Part shown: piece by piece, positions 28,458 through 38,188 of the stretch
Layout of the letters: every line of letters starts with the position of its first letter
Numbering within the stretch: position 1 is the stretch's first letter
Origin: Bacteroidales bacterium
Lineage (GTDB): Bacteria > Bacteroidota > Bacteroidia > Bacteroidales > P3
DNA: 46,414 bases
Reading direction: 5' to 3'
NCBI GenBank assembly: GCA_016283745.1
Contig: JAEENM010000014.1
Coordinates: forward strand, 1 to 46,414
Made by a program: the position numbers and the translations under genes
Notes under the pieces: model-generated
Told to the model about the DNA's origin: nothing
What the model saw: only the letters and a program-made list of their open reading frames with translations
Databases searched by the model: none

Positions 28458-29627
28458 ATGAAAAAATACAATTTCGACGAAATAATCGAACGCAGGGGCA
28501 CTTCCTGCGTCAAGCACGATATGATGGACCGCATTTTCGGCACCAACGACCTTATGCCCATGTGGGTGGCGGATATGGACTTCCGCTCGCCCGACTTCGT
28601 CATTGACGCCATCAAAGAGCGTTGCAACCACGAGGTCTTGGCCTACACCTTCGGCTCCGACTCTTACTTTGAGGCGATAACCGGCTGGCTGGCACGACAT
28701 TACTCCGTGTCGGCACAGAAAAACGAACTGCATTTCGTGCCCGGCATTGTGGCCGCAATTGCCTTTGCCATTCAGGCTTTCACCGAAAAAGAGGACGGCA
28801 TACTTATAATGACTCCCGTTTACCCGCCCTTTGTGGATTTGCCCAACTACGCCAAACGCCGTTTGGTGTGCAGTCCGATGAAAACCATCAACGGACGTTT
28901 CGCCATCGATTTCGACGATTTCGAGGAAAAAGCGCGCGACTGCAAACTGCTTCTGCTCTCCAACCCCCACAATCCCGGCGGCATGGTGTGGAGCCGCGAC
29001 GACCTCAAGCGTATCGATGCCATCTGCCGCAAAACCAGAACCATAGTCATCTCCGACGAAATCCACGCCGACCTTGTTCTGCCCGGCTACAAGCATACCT
29101 CGTTCACAACCGTTTCTCCCGAAGCCAAGAACAACACCATCACCTTTGTGGCGCCGAGCAAGACTTTCAACATAGCAGGCATGGGCAGCTCCGTGGCCTA
29201 CATCCCCGACGAAAGTCTGCGCAACACCTATTTCGGCTATCTCGACGGCTACGAGGTGGCCAACGGCAACGTGTTCGCCTACACCGCCGCCGAAGCCGCC
29301 TACCGTCATGGCGACGACTGGCTTTTGCAAGCGCGGGAATATATCGCCGGCAATGTGGAATTCACCATCGACTTTCTGCACAAAAATCTGCCCGAGGTGG
29401 TGGCCATGCGTCCCGAAGCGTCGTTTTTGGTGTGGATCGATTTCCGTCCCACAGAATTCTGCTACAAGGAGATAAAGCGTCGTCTGCTCGAGGTGGGCAA
29501 GGTGGCCCTCAACGACGGCTATACCTTTGGCGGCGAGCAATACAAAGGCTTTTTCCGTTTGAATGTCGGATGTCCGCGAGCCAAGCTACGGGAGGCTTTG
29601 CAAAGGATAACGACTGCGTTACGATAG
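28458..29627 (+). CDS. PatB/MalY-type pyridoxal-phosphate C-S lyase (cystathionine beta-lyase)
   Basis: YNFDEIIERRGTSCVKHD, LMPMWVADMDF, NPHNPGGMVWSRDDL, SDEIHADLVLPGYKHTSF, PSKTFNIAGM. Confidence 0.92.
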   Translation: MKKYNFDEIIERRGTSCVKHDMMDRIFGTNDLMPMWVADMDFRSPDFVIDAIKERCNHEVLAYTFGSDSYFEAITGWLARHYSVSAQKNELHFVPGIVAAIAFAIQAFTEKEDGILIMTPVYPPFVDLPNYAKRRLVCSPMKTINGRFAIDFDDFEEKARDCKLLLLSNPHNPGGMVWSRDDLKRIDAICRKTRTIVISDEIHADLVLPGYKHTSFTTVSPEAKNNTITFVAPSKTFNIAGMGSSVAYIPDESLRNTYFGYLDGYEVANGNVFAYTAAEAAYRHGDDWLLQAREYIAGNVEFTIDFLHKNLPEVVAMRPEASFLVWIDFRPTEFCYKEIKRRLLEVGKVALNDGYTFGGEQYKGFFRLNVGCPRAKLREALQRITTALR

Positions 29628-29650
29628 AAGTTACAGATTTGTAAAAGAAG

Positions 29651-29682
29651 AGAGTCCCGCGGCTTCGCCGCGGGACTCTTTA
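29651..29682. terminator. Strong terminator between convergent genes
   Basis: AGAGTCCCGCGGC-TTC-GCCGCGGGACTCT followed by TT. Confidence 0.8.
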
Positions 29683-29718
29683 TATTCTCTTTATTGCTAT
29701 ACAGAGATGTCGGTTGTT

Positions 29719-30393
29719 TTATTCCCCTTGGGGACCGCCTTCGTTCTGCATGTTGATAATCCATCCGAGCATTGTGGTCCAACGGCTCTGGAAACTACCG
29801 GAGAAAGCAACACTCTGAGCGAAATCAACCTTCGGATTAGCATTGAGGTCGATAGTGTATGCTCTACCATCGAACTCACCTACTATCTTACTGTCATTGG
29901 TCTCAGTAATAGTAATAGTACCCGATTTCATCAGATAGAATTTAGATTTGCTTACAGCTACTCCAACCAACTGTCTGCCTGCAAATTTGCCGTCGATAAG
30001 TGAACGGTAGTCGAAATCTACGGTATCTGCCGGTGAAAGGGCGTTGTTAACAGTAAACACGTCTCCTGTGTTTACAGTGCCGGTAAGACGATAAGCCAGC
30101 ATCGGGAATATAATGCTAGTCGAATCATCTAGGTGAAGCAACTGGTTGATGGTCATCTTCATAGCCAAGCCTATTGTGTATTGATTGGCCTTTTCAAAAT
30201 CTTCTTTTGACATAGCCATACTTGAGGAGAAAGAAACCTCTTCCAGGCTTTCTCCACCTTCTTCACCGCCACCAATAGTGCATGCTGCTTTTCCTGTAAT
30301 TTCAGCAACAATTTCCTGCATGGCTTCTTCTTCGCAGGATGCGAAAAACATAGCTCCAGCAATTACTGCAATTGTTAAAAATAACTTTTTCAT
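29719..30393 (-). CDS. Hypothetical lipoprotein
   Basis: MKKLFLTIAVIAGAMFFASCEEE lipobox; start at 30393. Confidence 0.75.
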   Translation of the reverse strand: MKKLFLTIAVIAGAMFFASCEEEAMQEIVAEITGKAACTIGGGEEGGESLEEVSFSSSMAMSKEDFEKANQYTIGLAMKMTINQLLHLDDSTSIIFPMLAYRLTGTVNTGDVFTVNNALSPADTVDFDYRSLIDGKFAGRQLVGVAVSKSKFYLMKSGTITITETNDSKIVGEFDGRAYTIDLNANPKVDFAQSVAFSGSFQSRWTTMLGWIINMQNEGGPQGE

Positions 30394-30514
30394 TGTTTTT
30401 TGAATTTTTGTTAAAATATTGATTTTCTTTATTTTATAATTGTTTGTCATTATTCCTGACTTTCGCAGGATTTTTGCAAATATACGTTTTTTTTATTTCT
30501 TGGCGAAAAAATTT

Positions 30515-31429
30515 TTATTTAATCGTGTTTTTGTACGTTTCCGTGATGATGTCTATTTTTTCGTCGAAGTCCAACATAGGATCTATCCAACGTATCTCGG
30601 TGCCGTTGCGTTCCATGCGGCGGAACCACGTCATCTGGCGTTTGGCAAACTGACGAATGGCTATGTTGAGCTGCTCCAGCATCTGGTCGTAGGTTATCTC
30701 TTTCAAAATATACTGGGTTACGTAGCGGTATTCAAGGCCGTAACGTTTCAGCAGTTCGGGCGACACACCGTTGTCAATCAAAGCCTGCACCTCATCCACC
30801 ATGCCTTCATGCAGACGCTGTTCCAGACGCTGGCGTATGCGTTGCATTATGGTTTGGCGGGGGTATGCTATGCCGAACACCACGCTCGTAAAATCGGAGC
30901 GTTTCTCGAAGGGATGGTTTTTCTGGTAATCCTGAATCTCGATGGCGCGGAGCATACGTTCGCGGCTCTCGGTGTCGGTGTGGTTGTGGAGTTTTATGTA
31001 GGTCTGCAGCAGTGCGGCAAGCTGCTCGTCGCTTTGCGATGCCAGCCGTTCCCTCAGCTCGGCGTTGTGCGGCACAAGCACAAAGGGGTACTGTTTCAGC
31101 ACCGACTCGATGTAAAGTCCTGTGCCACCACATAATATAGGTACTACGTTCTTGCTCTGCAGCTGGTCGTAAACCTGCCAGAAATCGCGGTAGAACTCGC
31201 CGGCACTGTATTCGTAGCCGGGCTGACGTATATCTATAAGGTGATAGGGTATTTCCTTGCCGTGGATGGTGTACTCGTCCAAGTCCTTGCCGGTGCCTAT
31301 GTCCATACCTCGGAACACCTGACGCGAGTCGGCGCTGATTATCTCGCCGCCGAGGCGGTAGGCCGTTTCGGTGGCAATGTGCGTCTTTCCGCAGGCTGTG
31401 GGTCCGAGTATGGTCAAAAGCGGCAGCAT
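30515..31429 (-). CDS. miaA: tRNA dimethylallyltransferase
   Basis: LLTILGPTACGKTHIATETA P-loop, ISADSRQVFRGMDIGTGK, KRQMTWFRR. Confidence 0.95.
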   Translation of the reverse strand: MLPLLTILGPTACGKTHIATETAYRLGGEIISADSRQVFRGMDIGTGKDLDEYTIHGKEIPYHLIDIRQPGYEYSAGEFYRDFWQVYDQLQSKNVVPILCGGTGLYIESVLKQYPFVLVPHNAELRERLASQSDEQLAALLQTYIKLHNHTDTESRERMLRAIEIQDYQKNHPFEKRSDFTSVVFGIAYPRQTIMQRIRQRLEQRLHEGMVDEVQALIDNGVSPELLKRYGLEYRYVTQYILKEITYDQMLEQLNIAIRQFAKRQMTWFRRMERNGTEIRWIDPMLDFDEKIDIITETYKNTIK

Positions 31430-31505
31430 GGTGTCGAAAAAAAACGACATTTCCGGCTGTGGTGTCGAAAATGTCGTTAGTATCAAGTGTTATTTTACTG
31501 TCATA

Positions 31506-34175
31506 TTAGTCGTCGAGGAAGGTCAGACGGGCCTTCTGCTTGTTGAACTCATATTTTCCGAACTCGTTAAGTCCAACGCGGTTGACCACGAAGTTGGCGG
31601 GGGCGTTTTTCAGCACCACGCACTCCACTTTCTCGAGACGCTGCTGGCCAATCTGTACGCTCTTCAGTATCACGATGGCTTTGTCGAGGATGTTGCCTTC
31701 GGGGTCGAAGGAGTTGTCGCGTTCGGGGAAGTCCTCTTTATTGATACGACGTTTGTAGAGGAAGTTCATAGCCTCTTCCCACGAGATTGCCAGAGCTTCG
31801 TTGAAACGCTCGTCGATAAGCATCGTTACAGCGGCACCGTTCACAATGGCTTTTATCTCACCTTTGGTGGACTGTATCATGGTAACGGGCACCGATGCCT
31901 CTTCGTGGATGATGAAGGGGACTGTCTCCTCGTCGGGATCTTCGGCGGGTTTGTTCACAAGGTCGATAATTTTGCCGTCCTCGGTCTCCTTAACAGTCTG
32001 CACCTCTTCGGCCATGTTGTTGATAAGGCGTTTCGACACGAAATCGGTGCGCAATATCACGAAGTCGGTGCGGCGGTTGAGCTGGTGCGCCACCTCCTGC
32101 TGTGCTTTGGGCAGACGGTTCACGTATTCGCATTCGAGGGCTACACCTTTTTTAAATATATAACCGTCAACCATCAAGTCTTTCTCCATCACGCGGGGTA
32201 TGCGTTCGCCGTAGCCTTTGGCCACAAGACGGTCTTTCTCGATGCCGCGCGACACAAGGTAATCGACCACGGACTGGGCACGACGCTGCGATAGGGTGTC
32301 GTTGGTGAGGGTGATGAAGGGACGGCAGTCGGTGTGCGAGCGAATCTCTATCACCAAGTTGGGGTTGTTAACCATAATAAGGTAGAGGTCCATCAGCGAG
32401 TCCTGATACTGTTCCTTGAGGTCCCATTTGGCGAGGTCGTAGCGGATTTCGGGCAGGGTTACGGGCTGCTTGGGGACGGGTTCCATACGGAAATTGTGCA
32501 CTATGTCCTTGTCGGTGTTGTAGCCGTAGGTGCTTTCGGAGCCTTCCACGCTGAAATAATCGACTTTGGAGAGGTACATCTTGTATATCACGTTGCGTTT
32601 CACCTTGTCGGTGCCGAAACGGTAGGCGCCGTTCTTGTCGGTGATCTCCTCATATTCGTTGCCGTCGGAGCCAACGAGACGTACCTTAACGCCGCGCATC
32701 AGCTGCATCGATTTCTCGTCGCGCACATTGCCTTCGATGCTATACAGCAGCGGAGGCAGGTAGAACGAGAAGATGTCGTATTGCAGGTCGTTGAGGCGTT
32801 TGCCTTTGAATTCGGTCTTTTTGTTGTGCGGGTCGGCAAGGTAACGGTTCGACGAGAAATAGCCGTGTTCGTTGTAATCTACGCCGGTGTAGGGGAAATA
32901 AACTATGCCCATTTCGTCGAAAGAGGAGTTGATAGGCACTCCGAGGTTCTCGGCTTTGGACCACGAGGCACCTTTTTTCCTTACGCGGAAAAGGTCGAGA
33001 CCGCCAAGGCCGGGCAGACCGTTGGACGAGAAGTAAAGCACTGTGTCCTGATTGATGGTGGGGAACACCTCACGTCCGGGGGTGTTCACATTGGGACCGA
33101 GGTTCTCGGGGGCACCGAAATCGTCGGTGATGGAGGAACGGCGTACAACCCAGAGGTCGTAGTCGCCATATCCGTCGGGCATATCAGAGGAGAAGAAGAG
33201 TGTAAGTCCGTCGGCCGACACGCAGGGGTGCATGTGGCTGTAGGTGGTGTCGCCCAAATTTACGAGCTTGGGAGTAGACCATTCCTGCTGGGGCTCGTTG
33301 CTCTCTTCTTTCTTCGATTTCTTTTTGCCTTTGGTGTCCTGTTCGGGCTGTACGCGCACGGTTACGTAAACCTGACAGTTGTTGTCGCGGTGTTCTATCA
33401 CATCGCATCGGGTGAAGAATATAGTGTTGCCGTCGGCGGTGGCCGATGCTTCACTTTCGTTGGCGTGGGTGTTGATAATCTTCTCGCCGTCGTCTATCAG
33501 CTTGAGTTCCATCCAGTTGCCCTTGCGGTCCTTGGTCTGGTAGTAGATCGACGAGAAAGCCTCGCCTGTCCATTCGTCCTTGCGGGCGTCTTCATCGGCG
33601 ATACGCGACGAGGTGAATGTTATGGTGTTGGTGTCGTTGCCCACGAAGTTGAGCATCCAGTCGTTGTATTTGGTGTTCCACTGCGGCACCGAGTCGATGA
33701 CGTGGCGGGTGCGTTCGCGGTGCATCTTGGCGATGAGTTTCAGCGACTGCTTGCGTTCGGTGCCGTACTCGTCGCCGGGCACAAGCCGCAAGTATTCGTC
33801 GTAGTACTGGTCGGCAAGCTCAATGTTGTTGTCCACAACGGAAAAACGGTACATCTCGGCGAGATAGAGATAAATCTTCGGCTCGGAGGTGTAGTATTTG
33901 TTGCTCACAAGGCGTTTGTAGTAGCGTATGGCCTTGTCGTAATAGTTCATAAAACGGTAGCATTCGGCCATTTGGAACAGCACGCGGTTTTTCTCGGCGC
34001 GGTTCGATTTTATCGATTTGAAAGCATTTTCGTATGTCTCGGCGGCCTCGATGTATTTTTTCTGTTTGAAAAGCTCATCGGCTTTTTGGGTTACACTTTT
34101 GGTCTGGGCAAAACCCGAAACAGCACTCAAAACGGCTAAAACCAGTACAAATAGTCCTTTCTTGTAATTTTTCAT
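31506..34175 (-). CDS. TPR/PD40/OmpA-family (PorE-like) protein with a C-terminal retropepsin-like domain
   Basis: N-terminal TPRs; PD40 repeats (CVSADGLTLFFSSDMPDGYGDYDLWVV); carboxypeptidase-regulatory-like region; OmpA_C (IRSHTDCRPFITLTNDTLSQRRAQSVVDYLVSRGI); extra ~128 aa C-terminal domain. Confidence 0.88.
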   Translation of the reverse strand: MKNYKKGLFVLVLAVLSAVSGFAQTKSVTQKADELFKQKKYIEAAETYENAFKSIKSNRAEKNRVLFQMAECYRFMNYYDKAIRYYKRLVSNKYYTSEPKIYLYLAEMYRFSVVDNNIELADQYYDEYLRLVPGDEYGTERKQSLKLIAKMHRERTRHVIDSVPQWNTKYNDWMLNFVGNDTNTITFTSSRIADEDARKDEWTGEAFSSIYYQTKDRKGNWMELKLIDDGEKIINTHANESEASATADGNTIFFTRCDVIEHRDNNCQVYVTVRVQPEQDTKGKKKSKKEESNEPQQEWSTPKLVNLGDTTYSHMHPCVSADGLTLFFSSDMPDGYGDYDLWVVRRSSITDDFGAPENLGPNVNTPGREVFPTINQDTVLYFSSNGLPGLGGLDLFRVRKKGASWSKAENLGVPINSSFDEMGIVYFPYTGVDYNEHGYFSSNRYLADPHNKKTEFKGKRLNDLQYDIFSFYLPPLLYSIEGNVRDEKSMQLMRGVKVRLVGSDGNEYEEITDKNGAYRFGTDKVKRNVIYKMYLSKVDYFSVEGSESTYGYNTDKDIVHNFRMEPVPKQPVTLPEIRYDLAKWDLKEQYQDSLMDLYLIMVNNPNLVIEIRSHTDCRPFITLTNDTLSQRRAQSVVDYLVSRGIEKDRLVAKGYGERIPRVMEKDLMVDGYIFKKGVALECEYVNRLPKAQQEVAHQLNRRTDFVILRTDFVSKRLINNMAEEVQTVKETEDGKIIDLVNKPAEDPDEETVPFIIHEEASVPVTMIQSTKGEIKAIVNGAAVTMLIDERFNEALAISWEEAMNFLYKRRINKEDFPERDNSFDPEGNILDKAIVILKSVQIGQQRLEKVECVVLKNAPANFVVNRVGLNEFGKYEFNKQKARLTFLDD

Positions 34176-34453
34176 CGTGCGTTTTTATATATGTTTTATA
34201 AATACAAACAACTGTTATACAATAATTTATACACAGATATACCGCTCCAAAGGGGCGATAAATCAAGTTGCTAAAATACGTTTTTTTTTTGGATTTTCGG
34301 CATTTTTTTGCTTTTTGGTCAAAAAAAATTGTTTTTTCTCGCCACAGCGTCGCAAATTGAAATAATATTTGTAACTTTGCAAAACCGTTTCCAAGCATTT
34401 TTTGCTGAGCGGAGAAAAACAAAACACATTGTAGCACAAAAAATTACGTAACG

Positions 34454-35434
34454 ATGAAAAAAAAGATAGCCGTTGTGATGGGCGGTTTTTCGGGCGAACA
34501 CGACATTTCAATTAGCAGTGGCAACGAGGTTTTCAAGGCTCTCGACAAAGAAAAATACGAGCCTTACCGCATTGTCATCGAACCCAACGAGTGGTTTTAT
34601 CTTGCCGACGACGGCAGCCACCTGCCTTTGGACAAGAACGATTTCTCGGTCTGCATCGACGGACAGAAAATACGTTTCGACCTCGCTTTTGTGATAGTGC
34701 ACGGCAACCCGGGCGAAAACGGCCGTCTGCAAGGCTATTTCGACATGATAGGGATGAAATACACCACCTGCGATTTCTACACCTCGGTGCTTACTTTCAA
34801 CAAAGGCTACTGCAACCCGCTGGTGCGCAGTCTCGGCATTGTGGCCCTCGCCAAATCAAAGCTTATCTACCGCGATCAGGTGGACATCGACGCCATACTC
34901 AACGAGCTTGAGCTTCCCATTTTCGTGAAACCCGCCGCCGGTGGCTCCAGCGTGGGGATGACCAAGGTGAAACACCCCGAAGAGCTGCCCGCCGCCATCG
35001 AACGCGCCCTGCGCGAAGACGACCAGGTGCTGGTGGAGGAGTTCATCGAAGGTCGCGAGTTCGGCTGCGGCGTGATACAGACCAAGACCGACCTCATAGC
35101 ACTGCCCGTTACCGAGATAATACCCATCGGACGCGAATTTTTCGACTACGAGGCAAAATACCACGGACTCTCCAACGAGGTAACCCCAGCCGAGGTGGAA
35201 CCCGAAATCTCTAAAGAGATGCAGGAGACCGCCAAAAAGCTCTACAAAATGCTCAACTGCCGCGGCATAGTGCGTTTCGACTTTATCTACAACACAAATA
35301 AAAAGAAACTCTACTTCCTCGAAATCAACACCATACCCGGACAGTCGGCGGAAAGCATTGTGCCCAAACAGGCTAGGGCAATGGGCATAAGCACCTCCGA
35401 ACTGTACACCATGGTGATAGAGAGTTTCCTCTAA
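34454..35434 (+). CDS. ddl: D-alanine--D-alanine ligase
   Basis: VVMGGFSGEHDISISSG, VKPAAGGSSVGMTKV, EFIEGREFGCGVI, FLEINTIPGQ. Confidence 0.96.
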   Translation: MKKKIAVVMGGFSGEHDISISSGNEVFKALDKEKYEPYRIVIEPNEWFYLADDGSHLPLDKNDFSVCIDGQKIRFDLAFVIVHGNPGENGRLQGYFDMIGMKYTTCDFYTSVLTFNKGYCNPLVRSLGIVALAKSKLIYRDQVDIDAILNELELPIFVKPAAGGSSVGMTKVKHPEELPAAIERALREDDQVLVEEFIEGREFGCGVIQTKTDLIALPVTEIIPIGREFFDYEAKYHGLSNEVTPAEVEPEISKEMQETAKKLYKMLNCRGIVRFDFIYNTNKKKLYFLEINTIPGQSAESIVPKQARAMGISTSELYTMVIESFL

Positions 35435-35597
35435 AAAATCATCGGCAACCTGCAAAAATCATCTAAAAAAAATCGCTCCAAAAAATATCAACACATAATA
35501 ATCTGTTATCGAAAATATTAAACGTGCGAACAGAAAATAGTACGAAAATAATATAAAAAAGCCAATTATTTTTCGTATCTTTGCACACTCGAAACAG

Positions 35598-37430
35598 ATG
35601 AAAGAAAAACGTTGGATATTAAGGAATGACTATGACAATGAGGCAGTAAAACGGCTTCAGGATCTTGGCGAGAGCTGGCTAACAGCTTTACTCCTCGCCG
35701 AGCGTGGCATTACTACCGGCGAAGAACGCGACAGATTTTTCAACCCCAAGCTCACACATCTCCACGACCCGTTCCTGATGAGGGATATGGACAAAGTGAT
35801 ACCCCGCATCGAGAAAGCCTTTGCCAACCACGAACGCATACTCGTATATGGCGACTACGACACTGACGGCACCACCGCCGTGGCGTTGCTCTACTCCTAC
35901 CTTCGCAGAAACTACGACAACATCGATTTCTACGTCCCCGACCGCTACACCGAAGGCTACGGCATTTCGCTGAAAGGCGTGGACTATGCCGTGAACACCA
36001 ACGTGAAACTCGTCATCGCCCTCGACTGCGGCATTCGCGCCAACGAGCCCATAGCATACGCCAACCAGCACGGCATCGATGTCATCGTCGGCGACCACCA
36101 CCTGCCAGGCGACGAGCTGCCACCGGCCTTCGCCATCCTTGACCCCAAACGCGAGGGATGCCCTTACCCCTACAAAGAGCTGTCGGGCTGCGGCATAGCT
36201 TTCAAAATTGTGGAAGCCATGCTCGAAAAGAAACTAGGCGTAAGGATGTGCGACAACCCCGACCCGCAGGACGAACGTTTTCTGCGTCTGAAGAACAACT
36301 TGGCCCGTTACCTCGACCTTACGGCCCTGAGCATAGCCTCCGACATAGTGCCCATCACAGGCGAAAACCGCGTGCTGGCCTATTTCGGACTCAAGATGAT
36401 AAACTTCCGTCCGCGTCCCGGCATAGAGGCGATACTCTTCTACAGCGACATCGTTCATAAAAACGACGAACAGAAAGAGCATTATTTCAACAAAGAACTG
36501 ACTATCTCCGACTTGGTTTTCCTCGTCGGTCCGCGCATCAACGCCGCCGGACGCATAGAGGACGCCAAGGACTCGGTGAAACTGCTGCTTTGCGACAACA
36601 TGAAAAACGCCAACCAGTGGGCCGAGAAGATAAACCAATACAACTCCGAACGCAAAAAACTCGACCACGCTGTTACCGAAGAGGCCAAACACAAGATAGA
36701 CTCCGACCCCAAGCTGCAAAACAAAAAGTCCATCGTGCTGTTCGACGAGGACTGGCACAAAGGCGTTATCGGCATTGTGGCCTCACGACTGGTTGAAGAA
36801 TTCTACAAACCCACCATCATCTTCACCAAATCCGACAACCTGTACACCGGCTCGGCACGCTCGGTGAAAGAGTTCGACATACACTCCGCCATCGACCAGT
36901 GCAGCGACCTGCTGGAACATTTCGGCGGACACAAATATGCGGCAGGACTTGCCGTGAAACCCGAAAATTTCGACAAATTCGTGGAGCGTTTCGAACAGGT
37001 GGTGAGCGACACCATTCTCGACGAACAGACCACCCCCGACATAGAAATCGACGCCAAGGTAAGCATAGCCAAAGACATAGAACGCACCGGGTTCCTCGAA
37101 CAGATAAAGAAATTCGCACCCTTCGGACCGGGAAACATGCTGCCCGTTTTCCAAAGCAATAACCTTGTGGATACCGGCGACGCCCGCGAGGTGGGCAACG
37201 ACACCGTGAAACACCTCAAATTCAAGGTTACCGAATGCGACCAGGAGTCGGACAAATACTCCGCCATCGGCTTCAGGCTCGGCGAATACTGCGACGCCGT
37301 GAAAAACGGACACCATTTCAACATTTGCTACCATATAGAAGAGAACTTCTGGAACGGCAAGACCGAACTCCAGCTGAACGTGAAAGACCTCAAACTCCGC
37401 TCCGACGACGAGTACCTCGGCCCCTTCTAA
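35598..37430 (+). CDS. recJ: Single-stranded-DNA-specific exonuclease RecJ
   Basis: LVYGDYDTDGTTAVALL, VIVGDHHLPG, GPRINAAGRIEDAK, FGGHKYAAGL. Confidence 0.96.
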   Translation: MKEKRWILRNDYDNEAVKRLQDLGESWLTALLLAERGITTGEERDRFFNPKLTHLHDPFLMRDMDKVIPRIEKAFANHERILVYGDYDTDGTTAVALLYSYLRRNYDNIDFYVPDRYTEGYGISLKGVDYAVNTNVKLVIALDCGIRANEPIAYANQHGIDVIVGDHHLPGDELPPAFAILDPKREGCPYPYKELSGCGIAFKIVEAMLEKKLGVRMCDNPDPQDERFLRLKNNLARYLDLTALSIASDIVPITGENRVLAYFGLKMINFRPRPGIEAILFYSDIVHKNDEQKEHYFNKELTISDLVFLVGPRINAAGRIEDAKDSVKLLLCDNMKNANQWAEKINQYNSERKKLDHAVTEEAKHKIDSDPKLQNKKSIVLFDEDWHKGVIGIVASRLVEEFYKPTIIFTKSDNLYTGSARSVKEFDIHSAIDQCSDLLEHFGGHKYAAGLAVKPENFDKFVERFEQVVSDTILDEQTTPDIEIDAKVSIAKDIERTGFLEQIKKFAPFGPGNMLPVFQSNNLVDTGDAREVGNDTVKHLKFKVTECDQESDKYSAIGFRLGEYCDAVKNGHHFNICYHIEENFWNGKTELQLNVKDLKLRSDDEYLGPF

Positions 37431-37670
37431 CCCGCCGACAAAAAAACATCAAAAAACCAACTTAACTGCCACAAAAACAAACATTTTTACCCCGTTTCGG
37501 CAAAAAGCGGGCAATAAAAACTATTTTATAATTATTTGGTTATCAATACTATATGTTTGGACTTTCAAAAAAATTGTGCGTAAACCGCTGAAATTGAAAA
37601 AAAAATCGTACCTTTGCAAAGAATTATTGAGGTAAACAAAAGAATTTTCTGAGATAAATTTGAGATATAC

Positions 37671-37700
37671 AAAGGAGGGGACAATCTGTCCCCTCTTTTT
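37671..37700 (+). promoter_or_regulatory. Terminator-like hairpin in the rimP-nusA-infB leader (putative attenuator)
   Basis: GAGGGGACA-ATC-TGTCCCCTC + T5 between the -7 box TACCTTTG (37609-37616) and rimP ATG (37722). Confidence 0.6.
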
Positions 37701-37721
37701 GATAAAAAAACACAACCAAAC

Positions 37722-38177
37722 ATGGACAAAGTAACAGTATTAGGTCTGATAAAGGACAAACTGGAAGGCACCGACAAATTCCTTGTGGATATGCACATCT
37801 CGAGGGATAACCGCATCAGCGTGGCCATCGACGGCGACAACGGTGTAACCATCGACGACTGCATAGAGCTGAGCCGCCACATCGAACAAAACCTCAACCG
37901 CGACGAGGAGGATTTCGAACTCAACGTGGCCTCGGCAGGTCTCGACAACCCGCTCAAGCTGCACCGCCAGTACGTGAAAAACGTAGGCCGTTTTCTTGCA
38001 GTAACCACCACCGACGGCGAAAAAACCACCGGAAAACTGCTCGAAGTAACCGACAACGACATTACCATACTGCCCGACAACACCCCGCGCCGCAAAAAAC
38101 AGGAGCCCGAAGCAGACAACACAAAGACAATTTCTTTCGACGACATTCAAACAGCAAAAATAATAGTAAAATTCTAA
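37722..38177 (+). CDS. rimP: Ribosome maturation factor RimP
   Basis: DDCIELSRHIEQNLNRDEEDFELNVASAGLDNPLKLHRQYVKNVGR; directly upstream of nusA. Confidence 0.93.
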   Translation: MDKVTVLGLIKDKLEGTDKFLVDMHISRDNRISVAIDGDNGVTIDDCIELSRHIEQNLNRDEEDFELNVASAGLDNPLKLHRQYVKNVGRFLAVTTTDGEKTTGKLLEVTDNDITILPDNTPRRKKQEPEADNTKTISFDDIQTAKIIVKF

Positions 38178-38188
38178 TACAAAACATC

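Noticed and set aside
32334-34139. 601-aa plus-strand ORF opposite the OmpA/PD40 gene, and other long antisense ORFs (e.g. 3338-4720, 10993-12213, 16463-17794, 28425-29540)
   Set aside because: All lie antisense to well-supported genes, lack recognisable motifs and follow from the codon bias of the real gene.
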